From the NCBI GenBank assembly GCA_036494465.1, contig DASXOJ010000046.1, forward strand, positions 87,435-151,434: DNA of 64,000 nt. The letters run 5' to 3'. The notes under the pieces are model-generated. The model worked only from the letters and a program-made list of their open reading frames with translations. It made no database searches and was not told the origin of the DNA. Positions 8,116-15,234 of the stretch are shown here, one piece after another; position 1 is the first letter of the stretch; every line of letters begins with the position of its first letter. Position numbers and translations under genes: made by a program. Origin of the DNA: CAJCJE01 sp036494465 (GTDB lineage: Bacteria > Actinomycetota > Actinomycetes > Mycobacteriales > Pseudonocardiaceae).

Positions 8116-8682
8116 ATGCGTGCGCCACGGGCGGACGCAACCCGTAACCGCGACCAGCTGCTCGCGGTGGCGACCCGCGTGTTCGGGTCGGCTGACGCCG
8201 AGCCGTCGATGCGTGCGATCGCCCGCGAGGCCGGTGTCGGCATCGCCACGCTCTACCGGCACTTCCCGACCCGCGAGTCGCTGGTCGACGCGGTCTACCG
8301 TGACCAGGTCGTGCGGCTGACGACCGGTGCCCGCGAGCTGCTCGGCCAGCTGCCCCCGGCTGCGGCGATGCGGCGCTGGATGGACCAGTTCGGGGACTGG
8401 ATCGCGACCAAGAACGGCATGCTCGGCACGCTGCTCGCGATGATCGAGTCGGGCGAGATCGCCCATGCAGAGACCCGGACCGAACTACTGGCGGCCATCA
8501 CCACGATTCTCGACGCCGGGCGCGCGGCGGGAGACCTCCGCTCCGACGTCACCGCCGAAGACATCGCCGCCTCTCTCATCGGCATCTTCACCGTGGCCCC
8601 CCGGCCCGAGCAGGAAGCCAAGGCCAGCCGCCTGCTGAGCCTCCTGATGGACGGCCTCCGGCCCGCCGCCCGCCCGGCCTGA
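8116..8682 (+). CDS. TetR/AcrR-family repressor
   Basis: A 188-residue TetR protein. The N-terminal HTH (residues about 9-50) ends with the typical GVGIATLYRHFPTRESLVDAV, and an all-helical ligand domain follows. I prefer the ATG at 8116, with GAGG five bases before it, over an upstream TTG at 8101 that lies inside an operator. It is divergent from the oxidoreductase and separated from it by two matching palindromes, so it is the likely local and autogenous repressor. The ligand is unknown, perhaps a quinone or electrophile that the oxidoreductase reduces. Confidence 0.88.
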   Translation: MRAPRADATRNRDQLLAVATRVFGSADAEPSMRAIAREAGVGIATLYRHFPTRESLVDAVYRDQVVRLTTGARELLGQLPPAAAMRRWMDQFGDWIATKNGMLGTLLAMIESGEIAHAETRTELLAAITTILDAGRAAGDLRSDVTAEDIAASLIGIFTVAPRPEQEAKASRLLSLLMDGLRPAARPA

Positions 8683-8805
8683 CGTCAAAAGAATCGCTTG
8701 CTGCCGATTCCCCATGCGACGCAACGAATCCGTCGTTCCTGGGAGTGTGGCACCCAGGTTCGCACGTCCTGTTCGCGGCGGCCGGGTCGTTGCAGAATCG
8801 GGGGT

Positions 8806-9156
8806 GTGAAAGACAAGCAGGTCAGCGCCTGGGTCGAGAAGTACGTGCAGGCGTGGCGCACTTACGACGAGGCGGATATCGCCGCGCTGTTCACCGAGGA
8901 CGCCGAATACCACGAGTGGCCCTACGAAACCGCGTGGATCGGGCGGGAACGGATCGTGGCCGGCTGGTTGGAGCGCGCGGACTGGCAGGCGGGCGGTTGG
9001 GAGTTCGACTGGTCGGTGCTGGCCATGAGCGGTGACACCGCTGCCATTGGTGGCACCGGTGTCTACGTCAAGCTGGGCACGTTCTCGAACTTGTGGACGG
9101 TCACGTTCGCCGAGGATCGCTGCGCCCTGTTTCGCATGTGGAACAACGAGGTCTGA
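8806..9156 (+). CDS. SnoaL-like / NTF2-fold protein
   Basis: A 116-residue protein of the NTF2/SnoaL fold. An N-terminal helix (VEKYVQAWRTYDEADIAALF) leads into TEDAEYHEWPYE, and WIGRERIVAGWL follows. The sheet ends in LWTVTFAEDRCALFRMWN. Such proteins are polyketide cyclase-like, stress-related or steroid-isomerase-like; catalytic residues cannot be assigned here. The start is the GTG at 8806, just after a G-rich stretch. The stop abuts the stop of the convergent DinB-like gene with no gap. Confidence 0.7.
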   Translation: MKDKQVSAWVEKYVQAWRTYDEADIAALFTEDAEYHEWPYETAWIGRERIVAGWLERADWQAGGWEFDWSVLAMSGDTAAIGGTGVYVKLGTFSNLWTVTFAEDRCALFRMWNNEV

Positions 9157-9756
9157 TCATTGGTGGGCGACGGCTGCCTGTTCGACCCGGTCGCGGTAGG
9201 CGGCCCACCAGGCTTCGTCTTCCTCCGGCAGGTTGCTGGTGCCGGGGCGCAGGCCCGCCTTGCCGTCGACGAGTTCGCGGACGATGTCGGCGTGGCCACC
9301 GTGCCGGTTGGTTTCGGCGAGCATGTGCACCAGGACGGTGTGCAGGGTGGTCTTCGCGTGCTGTGCGGGCCAGTGCGGCACGTGACCGATCGAGTCCAGG
9401 TCGAGGGCGTCGATTGTTTCGTCGGCGTGATCGCAGGCGCGACGGTACCGGTCGATGATCTCGGCGCTGGATTCGTCGGCTGTCGCCCACATGTCGATGT
9501 TGGGCTCGGGGTCGTCTTCCAGCACCCAGTGCGGCGTATCCGGGAAGTCGCGACCGAAGGTGTCGCCGAAATAGCCGATCTCGCAACCGGTGATGTGCTT
9601 GACCAAGCCGAGCAGGTTGGTCGCGGTCGGGGTGAGCGGGCGGCGCAGGTCGTATTCGGACAGCCCGTCCAACTTCCACAGCAGGGCGGCACGCGCGACG
9701 CGCAGATACCGGTGCAGCACGACCTTGGGATCGGCGGGCGGAGTCTGTTCGGTCAT
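9157..9756 (-). CDS. DinB-like (DUF664) four-helix metal-binding protein
   Basis: A 199-residue protein that reads as DUF664/DinB_2. The bundle helices carry histidines at the positions expected for metal binding: LVKHITGCEIGYFGD near residue 55 and the C-terminal HMLAETNRHGGHADIVREL. The superfamily includes mycothiol- and bacillithiol-dependent transferases, which suits an actinomycete, but most members are uncharacterised. The ATG at 9756 begins at MTEQTPPADPK; a longer frame up to 9798 lacks family sequence. It is convergent with the SnoaL-like gene and co-directional with the OsmC gene upstream. Confidence 0.75.
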   Translation of the reverse strand: MTEQTPPADPKVVLHRYLRVARAALLWKLDGLSEYDLRRPLTPTATNLLGLVKHITGCEIGYFGDTFGRDFPDTPHWVLEDDPEPNIDMWATADESSAEIIDRYRRACDHADETIDALDLDSIGHVPHWPAQHAKTTLHTVLVHMLAETNRHGGHADIVRELVDGKAGLRPGTSNLPEEDEAWWAAYRDRVEQAAVAHQ

Positions 9757-9811
9757 GCGCGCCAGTCTGGCACGCGCCACCGACAACCCGCCCGCCAAAT
9801 AACTCTCGCGC

Positions 9812-10236
9812 TCAGGCCACGGTCGCGTCGATGGTGACCTCGATGTTGCCCCTGGTTGCCTTGGAGTAGGGGCCGATCTGGTGCGCGGCGTTGCCGAGTT
9901 CCGTTGCGGTCTGCTGGTCGACTCCGCTGACTTCGAGGTGTAGCACGGCGCTGAGCCAGAAGTCGTCGCTTTCGTGGTGCAGGGTGATTTCCGCGATCAC
10001 GGCGAGGTCGTCGAGTTTGATTTGCGGGCCGCTGCCGCGCGCTTGGTGGCGCCGATGAAGCAGGACGACCAGCCTGCCGCGAACAGCTGCTCCGGGTTGG
10101 TGGCACCGCCGTTGCCGCCGAGCTCTTTGGGGATCGCCAGGGTGAGGTCGAGGATGCCGTCGTTGGTCACGGTGCGGCCGCCGCTGCGGCCTTCGCCGGT
10201 CGCGGTGGCAACGGCGGTGTAGGTCGTTTCGCTCAT
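9812..10236 (-). pseudogene. OsmC/Ohr-type peroxide resistance protein, frameshifted
   Basis: Two adjacent frames make one OsmC/Ohr protein. The first half starts MSETTYTAVATATGEGRSGG and includes the peroxidatic cysteine motif LFAAGWSSCFIGATK. The second resumes in another frame at about IKLDDLAVIAEITLHHES and ends PYSKATRGNIEVTIDATVA. The break is near 10015-10040 and corresponds to one missing base (or two extra) in a GC-rich run. The family's second, resolving cysteine (CPYS in classical Ohr) is a glycine here (IGPYSKATRG). Either this gene is decaying or the shift is a sequencing error over an atypical OsmC protein. Ohr enzymes reduce organic hydroperoxides through the two cysteines. The start is the ATG at 10236. 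Confidence 0.75.
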
Positions 10237-10409
10237 GAGCCGAGCTTCGCATCGCCATTCGTAACCTGTCAAAGAGGTGCGTTAATAGTGTGACCTATTG
10301 CGCACCGGTCAGACAGGTTACGGTGGAGTCTGGGTGGCGAGTCGACCAAGTACGGGCGTCCTGGGCGCTGGTCGTTGCCCGGCCGCACGCACGCCGGACA
10401 AGCTGGGGC

Positions 10410-11054
10410 GTGCCCTCAACCACCATTGGAATCTTCGGCGCGGGCCGGGTCGGCTCGACGCTCGCCACCGGCTTCGCCGCGACCGGCCACGACGTCATCG
10501 TCGGCACCAGGGACGGTGCACGGCCTGCGGACTGGAAGGGGCCGGACGGCGTCCGGTTCGCCGACCATGCCGATACCGCGAGCGGTGCGGCGGTCGTCTT
10601 CAACGCGACGCCTGGCAATTCCGCGGTCGAGCGGTTGAGCGCGCTGCGGTCCGAGCTGAGCGGCAAAGTGCTCGTCGACCTGTCGAACGCGCTGAAGCCC
10701 GGACACGACGGTGAGCCGCAGACGCTGATCTACCCGAACAGTAGCGTCGCGGAGCTCCTCCAGCAGGCACTGCCGGACACCCAGGTGGTCAAGGCGCTGA
10801 ACACCATGACGTTCATGGTGATGATGAACCCGAAGGCGACCAGCACGCCGCCCGCCGTGTATCTGTCCGGCAACGACGACGGCGCCAAGAAGACCGTTGC
10901 CGGGTTGCTCGGTGCGGTGGGCTGGCAGGAGGACTGGATCGTCGACCTCGGCGACGTGCGCACCGCGCGCGGGCCGGAGTCGTTCATGTTGTTCGTGCCG
11001 TCACTGTTCGGCCTGCACGGGTTCGTGCCGCTGGCGATGACGGTCGCGTATTGA
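10410..11054 (+). CDS. NADPH-dependent F420 reductase-like / NAD(P)-binding protein
   Basis: A 214-residue Rossmann protein starting almost directly with the dinucleotide motif GIFGAGRVGSTLATGF, then VIVGTRDG, as in the F420-oxidoreductase (PF03807) family. Later motifs VVFNATPGNSA, KVLVDLSNAL and VVKALNTMTF follow the family order: NADP loop, then substrate and F420 side. Close relatives reduce F420 with NADPH or are of unknown function; the C-terminus is short. The GTG at 10410 is chosen because it immediately precedes the Rossmann motif. Its tail overlaps the tail of the convergent AraC-type gene by 54 bases. Confidence 0.8.
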   Translation: MPSTTIGIFGAGRVGSTLATGFAATGHDVIVGTRDGARPADWKGPDGVRFADHADTASGAAVVFNATPGNSAVERLSALRSELSGKVLVDLSNALKPGHDGEPQTLIYPNSSVAELLQQALPDTQVVKALNTMTFMVMMNPKATSTPPAVYLSGNDDGAKKTVAGLLGAVGWQEDWIVDLGDVRTARGPESFMLFVPSLFGLHGFVPLAMTVAY

Positions 11055-11594
11055 TCGCGGGGTCGCGCCGAGTTTGCTGAGCGTGTGTTGACGCAGCGAG
11101 TCCGCGGTGCCCATGCCGCTGTGCCAGGCGACCTGGTCCATCGGCAGGCTGGTTGTTTCGAGGAGTTGCCGGGCGCGGTCGAGCCTTCTGTGTAGCAACC
11201 AGCGCAGCGGGCTCTGGCCGGTTTCCGCCTGGAAGCGGCGGGTGAGGGTGCGGACGCTGACGCCTGCGTGCGTGGCCAGGTCGGTCAGGGTGATCGGCTG
11301 GTCGAGCTTGCGCAGCGCCCATTCCCGGGTGTTGGCGACGGATGCGTTTTTGTTCGTGGGCAACGGGGTCTGGATGGTTTGGGTCGCTTCGGCCGGGCGC
11401 GGGGGTGCGACGACGGCCAGCCTCGCGGCGGCGTTGGCTGCCGCTGTGCCGTGGTCGGTGCTGATCAGGTGCAGGCAGAGTTCCACGCAGGCGCCCGCGC
11501 TGGTCAGGATCGGACCATCGGCTGCGTAGAGGACGTCGGAAACCACTGAGATCGCCGGGTGCCGGCGGGTGAGGAGACCGACTACATGTCGCAC
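11001..11594 (-). CDS. N-terminally truncated GlxA-type AraC regulator
   Basis: The C-terminal about 110 residues are a complete double helix-turn-helix AraC domain (ITLTDLATHAGVSVRTLTRR, then MDQVAWHSGMGTADSLRQH). Before it stands only the last third of the DJ-1/PfpI-like sensor domain, recognisable from RRHPAISVVSDVLYAADGP and LTSAGACVELCLHLI. Full GlxA-type regulators have about 315-330 residues. This frame can give at most 197, and its first ten codons (up to about 11565) do not look like the family. The break coincides with a dehydrogenase remnant on the other strand, so a deletion has removed the sensor. A DNA-binding fragment could still be made. Confidence 0.65.
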   Translation of the reverse strand: MRHVVGLLTRRHPAISVVSDVLYAADGPILTSAGACVELCLHLISTDHGTAAANAAARLAVVAPPRPAEATQTIQTPLPTNKNASVANTREWALRKLDQPITLTDLATHAGVSVRTLTRRFQAETGQSPLRWLLHRRLDRARQLLETTSLPMDQVAWHSGMGTADSLRQHTLSKLGATPRSIRDRHRQRHEPVQAEQ

Positions 11595-11672
11595 CGTCCG
11601 TTCGTGGTGGACGCGAGCCGGATCGAGGCGACGTTCGGCCTGACCGCGAGCCCGCTCGACGAAGCACTGTGA
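11562..11672 (+). pseudogene. 3' remnant of an NAD-dependent epimerase/dehydratase-type gene
   Basis: The frame ending at TGA 11670-11672 reads ETDYMSHRPFVVDASRIEAT and closes with a GLTASPLDEAL tail. That tail is the usual C-terminus of NAD(P)-dependent epimerase/dehydratase (extended SDR) proteins. Nothing of the Rossmann domain remains upstream: the sequence runs directly into the truncated AraC gene on the opposite strand at about 11565-11580. I read it as the leftover of a gene once divergent from the regulator. Confidence 0.55.
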
Positions 11673-11681
11673 GATGCGCAG

Positions 11682-11701
11682 CTAAAACTGGACAGTTTTA
11701 G
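11682..11701. promoter_or_regulatory. 20-bp palindromic MarR operator
   Basis: CTAAAACT-GGAC-AGTTTTAG is a perfect inverted repeat with 8-base arms, 22 bases before the marR ATG in a strikingly AT-rich stretch. The position overlaps the expected promoter, so autoregulation of the marR-MFS operon is likely. Confidence 0.75.
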
Positions 11702-11723
11702 TTGATTAATTTATCGTGAAGTC

Positions 11724-12170
11724 ATGAGCACGAGCCCGCAGCTGGCACCGTCCGCCGTTCAGGCCGCGCAGCAGGTCCGCACGATCATCAGCCGCCTGCG
11801 CCGTCGCATCCTGAGCGCCGCGGAGACCGAGGACATCACCCTCGGTCAGGCCTCCGCGCTCGCGCACCTGACCGGTTCGCCCGGCGTCACCGCCAGCGAG
11901 CTCGCCGCCGCCGAGGGAGTGCGGCACCAGTCGATGACCAGCACGATCGCCGCCCTTGCCGCGTTGGGGCTGGTGCAGCGGTGCCCCGATCCGCATGACG
12001 GGCGCCGCCAGCTGGTCAGCCTCACCGACGAGGGACATCGGCGCGTCGAGGAGGGGCGGCAGCTCCGGGGCGAGTGGTTGACCGGACGGTTGCAGGAGCG
12101 CTGCACGGAGGACGAACGGCAGCTGGTGATCGCGGCGATGTCCGTGCTGGAAAGGCTCATTCATGACTGA
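11724..12170 (+). CDS. MarR-family transcriptional regulator
   Basis: A 148-residue winged-helix protein. The MarR core is clear: GQASALAHLTGSPGVTASEL, the recognition helix EGVRHQSMTSTIAALAALGL, and the wing with RCPDPHDGRRQLVSLTDEG. It overlaps the following MFS gene by 8 bases, so the two are translationally coupled. A perfect palindrome lies just upstream. This is the common MarR-efflux pump arrangement, in which a toxic small molecule relieves repression of the pump; the ligand cannot be told. Confidence 0.9.
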   Translation: MSTSPQLAPSAVQAAQQVRTIISRLRRRILSAAETEDITLGQASALAHLTGSPGVTASELAAAEGVRHQSMTSTIAALAALGLVQRCPDPHDGRRQLVSLTDEGHRRVEEGRQLRGEWLTGRLQERCTEDERQLVIAAMSVLERLIHD

Positions 12171-13539
12171 CGTGCCCACGGCGCGCACCGGATTCGACCG
12201 GCGGCTGTTGCCGGTGATGATGCTGGGTTCGATCCTGAACCCGGTCAACTCCACGATCATCGCGGTCGCGCTGATCCCGATCGGCATCGCGTTGGGGGCG
12301 CCGCCCGCGCAGACCGCGTGGCTGGTGTCCTCGCTCTACCTGGCGACCGCGCTCGGGCAACCGGTGGTCGGCCGGTTGATCGACCTGTTCGGTCCCCGGC
12401 GGCTGTTCCTGGCCGCGACCAGTCTGGTCGGGGTGGCCGGGTTGATCGGCACCATGGCACCGAACCTGGTCGTGCTGATCGTCTCCCGGGTGGTGCTCGG
12501 GTTCGGTACCTGCGCCGGTTATCCGGCGGCGATGGCGTTGCTGCGCAGCGAGGGACGCCGTACCGGGCAGGACAGTCCGGCGGGCGTGCTGACCGCGTTG
12601 GCCATCGCCAACCAGACGATCGCGGTGATCGGGCCGCTGCTGGGCGGGGCGCTGATCGCGGTGGGCGGCTGGCGGGCCACGTTCGTGGTCAACGTGCCGC
12701 TGGCGATCGCCGCCGTACTCCTCGGGCTCCGACTGCCCAAACAGGACAGTGGGGACGTGGCGCGGGCCGGTCTGGTCAAACGGCTCGACCTGCCGGGGAT
12801 GGGGTTGTTCGCGGCGATGTTGTTGTCGCTGTTGCTGTTCCTGATGAACCTGCACCTGAGTAGCTGGTACCTGTTCGTCATCGCGGTCGCCGCCGGGGTC
12901 GCGTTCGCGATGCGCGAACTGCGCGCGGAGACGCCGTTCATCGACCTGCGGGTACTCGGTGGCAACCGGCCGCTGGTGGCCACCTATGGGCGGGCGCTGG
13001 TCGCCTACACCGTCTCCTACGCCTTCCTCTACGGGTTCACGCAGTGGACCGAGGAAGGGTTCGGGCTCTCGCCGTTCGTCGCCGGGCTGGTGCAGATCCC
13101 GATGTTCGCGGTGGCGATCGGCATCTCCTTCCTGACCGGACGGCGCAAGGGCGTCCGCGGCAAGCTGCTGCTGGGCGGGGCGGGGCAGATCGTCGCCTGC
13201 GTGCTGATGCTGACCCTCACGGCGGCCAGCCCGCTGTGGCTGTTGATCGCGCTCGCGCTGATCTTCGGCATCCCGCAGGGCACGAACAGCCTCGCCTTGC
13301 AGAACTCCGTCTACTTCCAGTCCGACCCCGAGCGCACCGCGTCCTCGGCCGGGCTGCTGCGCACGTTCGGTTACCTTGGTTCGATGGTCGCCTCGGCCGC
13401 CACGGCCGCCTCGTTCGGTCAGCGCGCGAGCACCGGCGGCATGCACGAGCTGGCCTGGATCATGCTCGCCGCAGGGGTTCTCTACCTGGCCATCACGGTG
13501 TTCGACCGGTCGATCGGCCGGCTCGGCTCGTCCAGTTGA
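12163..13539 (+). CDS. MFS transporter, DHA2-like drug efflux
   Basis: A 458-residue major facilitator with about 12-14 hydrophobic helices. The first helix region has NPVNSTIIAVALIPIG and motif A reads GRLIDLFGPRRLFLA (cytoplasmic loop 2-3). Motif C-like GPLLGGALIAVGGWRATFVVN in helix 5 marks it as a drug:proton antiporter of the DHA2 (EmrB/QacA) group. It is coupled to marR by overlapping codons, which supports an inducible export role. It is slightly short for 14-helix DHA2 proteins. Confidence 0.87.
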   Translation: MTDVPTARTGFDRRLLPVMMLGSILNPVNSTIIAVALIPIGIALGAPPAQTAWLVSSLYLATALGQPVVGRLIDLFGPRRLFLAATSLVGVAGLIGTMAPNLVVLIVSRVVLGFGTCAGYPAAMALLRSEGRRTGQDSPAGVLTALAIANQTIAVIGPLLGGALIAVGGWRATFVVNVPLAIAAVLLGLRLPKQDSGDVARAGLVKRLDLPGMGLFAAMLLSLLLFLMNLHLSSWYLFVIAVAAGVAFAMRELRAETPFIDLRVLGGNRPLVATYGRALVAYTVSYAFLYGFTQWTEEGFGLSPFVAGLVQIPMFAVAIGISFLTGRRKGVRGKLLLGGAGQIVACVLMLTLTAASPLWLLIALALIFGIPQGTNSLALQNSVYFQSDPERTASSAGLLRTFGYLGSMVASAATAASFGQRASTGGMHELAWIMLAAGVLYLAITVFDRSIGRLGSSS

Positions 13540-13573
13540 AGCAGTTGATCACGCCCAATCCCCGTGCGATCTT

Positions 13574-13593
13574 TCGAACATCTGTTCTATAAT
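13574..13593 (+). promoter_or_regulatory. LexA-like SOS box overlapping a TATAAT -10 element
   Basis: TCGAAC-ATCT-GTTCTA at 13574-13589 matches the actinobacterial LexA box (TCGAAC-N4-GTTCGA) at 10 of 12 fixed positions. The GAAC-N4-GTTC core is intact. TATAAT at 13588-13593, a perfect -10 hexamer, overlaps its 3' edge. The only gene downstream is the small unknown at 13624, after GGGGAGG. Confidence 0.6.
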
Positions 13594-13623
13594 TGATCGT
13601 GACGGTGAGCCACGGGGAGGCTT

Positions 13624-13944
13624 GTGATGCGACGAGGGCAGCACTTCCAGACGATGCCGACGCGAGTGGAAGTCATGGAGCACACGGGCAGCGAATCGCT
13701 GTCGATGATGACCGACTGGGTGATCGATCTGCATCTCAGCGGGTTGATTCCGACTCAGGTCTCGTTCAACATGATGGACGACGCCGGTCGGCCGGTCGGC
13801 CGGCTGCACCTGGGGCCTGGCGCCGACTCGTTGATCACTCAGGGTGGTCACCTGGTGTTCCGGCCGGGGCGCAAACCGGGACCGGGCGTGCTGGAGGTCG
13901 TCGACGCGGAGCGGTTCTACCGTGAGTTTCAGCCGCTGCGCTGA
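13624..13944 (+). CDS. Small unknown protein, probably LexA-controlled
   Basis: A 105-106-residue soluble protein (GTG 13624 or ATG 13627; GGGGAGG 5-8 bases upstream). It has no signal peptide or membrane helix. The sequence alternates short strands (MTDWVIDLHLSG, TQVSFNMMDDAGRPVGRLHL, GGHLVFRPGRK) and ends with a charged helix DAERFYREFQPLR. I do not recognise a family. The promoter carries a LexA-like box and a perfect TATAAT, so DNA damage may induce it. It could be a damage-response accessory protein; that is inference from the promoter only. Its tail overlaps the convergent membrane gene by 16 bases. Confidence 0.7.
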   Translation: MMRRGQHFQTMPTRVEVMEHTGSESLSMMTDWVIDLHLSGLIPTQVSFNMMDDAGRPVGRLHLGPGADSLITQGGHLVFRPGRKPGPGVLEVVDAERFYREFQPLR

Positions 13945-14396
13945 GCGCGGGCTGCGCGCGCCTGCGCGACGTAGTCGGTGGAGGGCCGCAGATAGCTGAG
14001 CACGATGGTGGTCAGCGAGACCAGCGCGGCCAGGATGCTCAGCACCGAGTACGCGCCCGCCTGCACGAACAGCAGCAGGTCGACGATGGCCGCGAAGATC
14101 AGGAGGATCCTGGCCCAGTTGCGACCGGCGCGCAGCTGGAACGCGAACAGCACGAACAGGCCCGCGAACAGCAGGGAGACCACCACGTTGGTGCCGACGA
14201 TGAAGTTCGCCGCGGACTGGATCTGACTTTCCGGCAACGGGGTGGACTTCGGCCCGCTGGCCACGTTCGCCCCGTTCAGGATGTCGACGGTGTTCTGGCG
14301 GGTGGCGATCGCGTCCACCGCGCCGTAGACCCGGATGGCCGCGATCACCAGCCAGCCCAAGAAGGCGTACTGGATGGTCCGGGGTGGCGTCGGCAT
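13929..14396 (-). CDS. Unknown four-helix membrane protein
   Basis: A 155-residue protein with four hydrophobic segments at about residues 9-30, 66-88, 94-113 and 116-137 and a long polar loop between the first two. The C-terminus is basic and alanine-rich (YVAQARAARAQRSG), probably cytoplasmic. The ATG at 14396 begins MPTPPRTIQYAFLGWLVI; the frame continues upstream only as antisense to the deacetylase. I recognise no family beyond generic actinobacterial small membrane proteins. It is divergent from the PIG-L gene by 39 bases, so the two share a promoter region. Confidence 0.65.
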   Translation of the reverse strand: MPTPPRTIQYAFLGWLVIAAIRVYGAVDAIATRQNTVDILNGANVASGPKSTPLPESQIQSAANFIVGTNVVVSLLFAGLFVLFAFQLRAGRNWARILLIFAAIVDLLLFVQAGAYSVLSILAALVSLTTIVLSYLRPSTDYVAQARAARAQRSG

Positions 14397-14435
14397 GGCC
14401 GCAAAGCTAGCGCCTGGCTCAGGTACGGTCTGCAC

Positions 14436-15233
14436 GTGGCTACCCTGGTGACCTTCCATGCCCACCCCGACGACGAGTGCATCGCTTGTGGTGGCGTGAT
14501 GCGGATGGCGTTCGAACAAGGACATCGCGTCGTGCTCGTGGTCGCGACCAAGGGCGAACTCGGCGAGATCCCCGAGGGGCTGCTCGCTGACGGCGAACAG
14601 TTGTGGGATCGGCGGGTCAAGGAAACCCACGCGTCCGCGGACATTCTCGGCGCGGCGCGGGTGGAGTTCCTCGGTTATCGCGACTCCGGGATGCTGGGGG
14701 AACCCACCAATGACGAACCGGGCACGTTCTGGACGGCGTCGGTCGAGGAGGCCGCGCAGCGCCTTGCCGACATTCTCCTCGACGAGCAGGCCGACGTGCT
14801 GACCGTCTACGACGACCACGGCGGCTACGGGCACCCGGACCACATCCAGGTACACCGGGTCGGCCTGCGCGCGGCGGAGATCGCGGGCACGCCTCGGGTG
14901 TTCCAGTCGACGATGAATCGGGACAACGCGGTGCGGGTGTTCCAGGACATCGCGTCGCGGGCCGAGGAACTCGGCCTGGACATGCCTGGCGACCCCGATT
15001 CCGACGTGAAGATCGGCGTGCCCGAAGCGGAGCTGACCGGCGCGGTCGACGTGACGTCCTACCTGGACTTCAAGAAGGCGGCGATGCGCGCGCACGCCAG
15101 CCAGATCAGCGAGCAGTCCTTCTTCCTCGGCGTGCCGGACGACGTGTTCAAGGCGATCTGGGGCACGGAGTGGTTCATCCGCTCCGGGCAGGGACCGGGG
15201 ATCACCGAGACCGATCTGATGACCGGCCTGTAG
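14436..15233 (+). CDS. PIG-L/LmbE-family zinc deacetylase
   Basis: A 265-residue protein of the N-acetylglucosaminyl deacetylase (PIG-L) family. The zinc motif AHPDDE is at residues 9-14 and the second ligand motif HPDH at 133-136; both are intact. In actinomycetes this family includes MshB (mycothiol biosynthesis), Mca (mycothiol S-conjugate amidase) and natural-product deacetylases. The length (Mca and MshB have about 290-300) and the tail SYLDFKKAAMRAHASQIS are compatible with an Mca/MshB relative, but I cannot place it among them. The GTG at 14436 is the only start fitting the family N-terminus. Confidence 0.85.
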   Translation: MATLVTFHAHPDDECIACGGVMRMAFEQGHRVVLVVATKGELGEIPEGLLADGEQLWDRRVKETHASADILGAARVEFLGYRDSGMLGEPTNDEPGTFWTASVEEAAQRLADILLDEQADVLTVYDDHGGYGHPDHIQVHRVGLRAAEIAGTPRVFQSTMNRDNAVRVFQDIASRAEELGLDMPGDPDSDVKIGVPEAELTGAVDVTSYLDFKKAAMRAHASQISEQSFFLGVPDDVFKAIWGTEWFIRSGQGPGITETDLMTGL

Positions 15234-15234
15234 A

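Noticed and set aside
10984..11667. Alternative minus-strand frame of 227 residues over the GlxA-type gene
   Set aside because: Arginine/proline-rich shadow frame without AraC motifs; the 11001-11594 frame has both HTH units.
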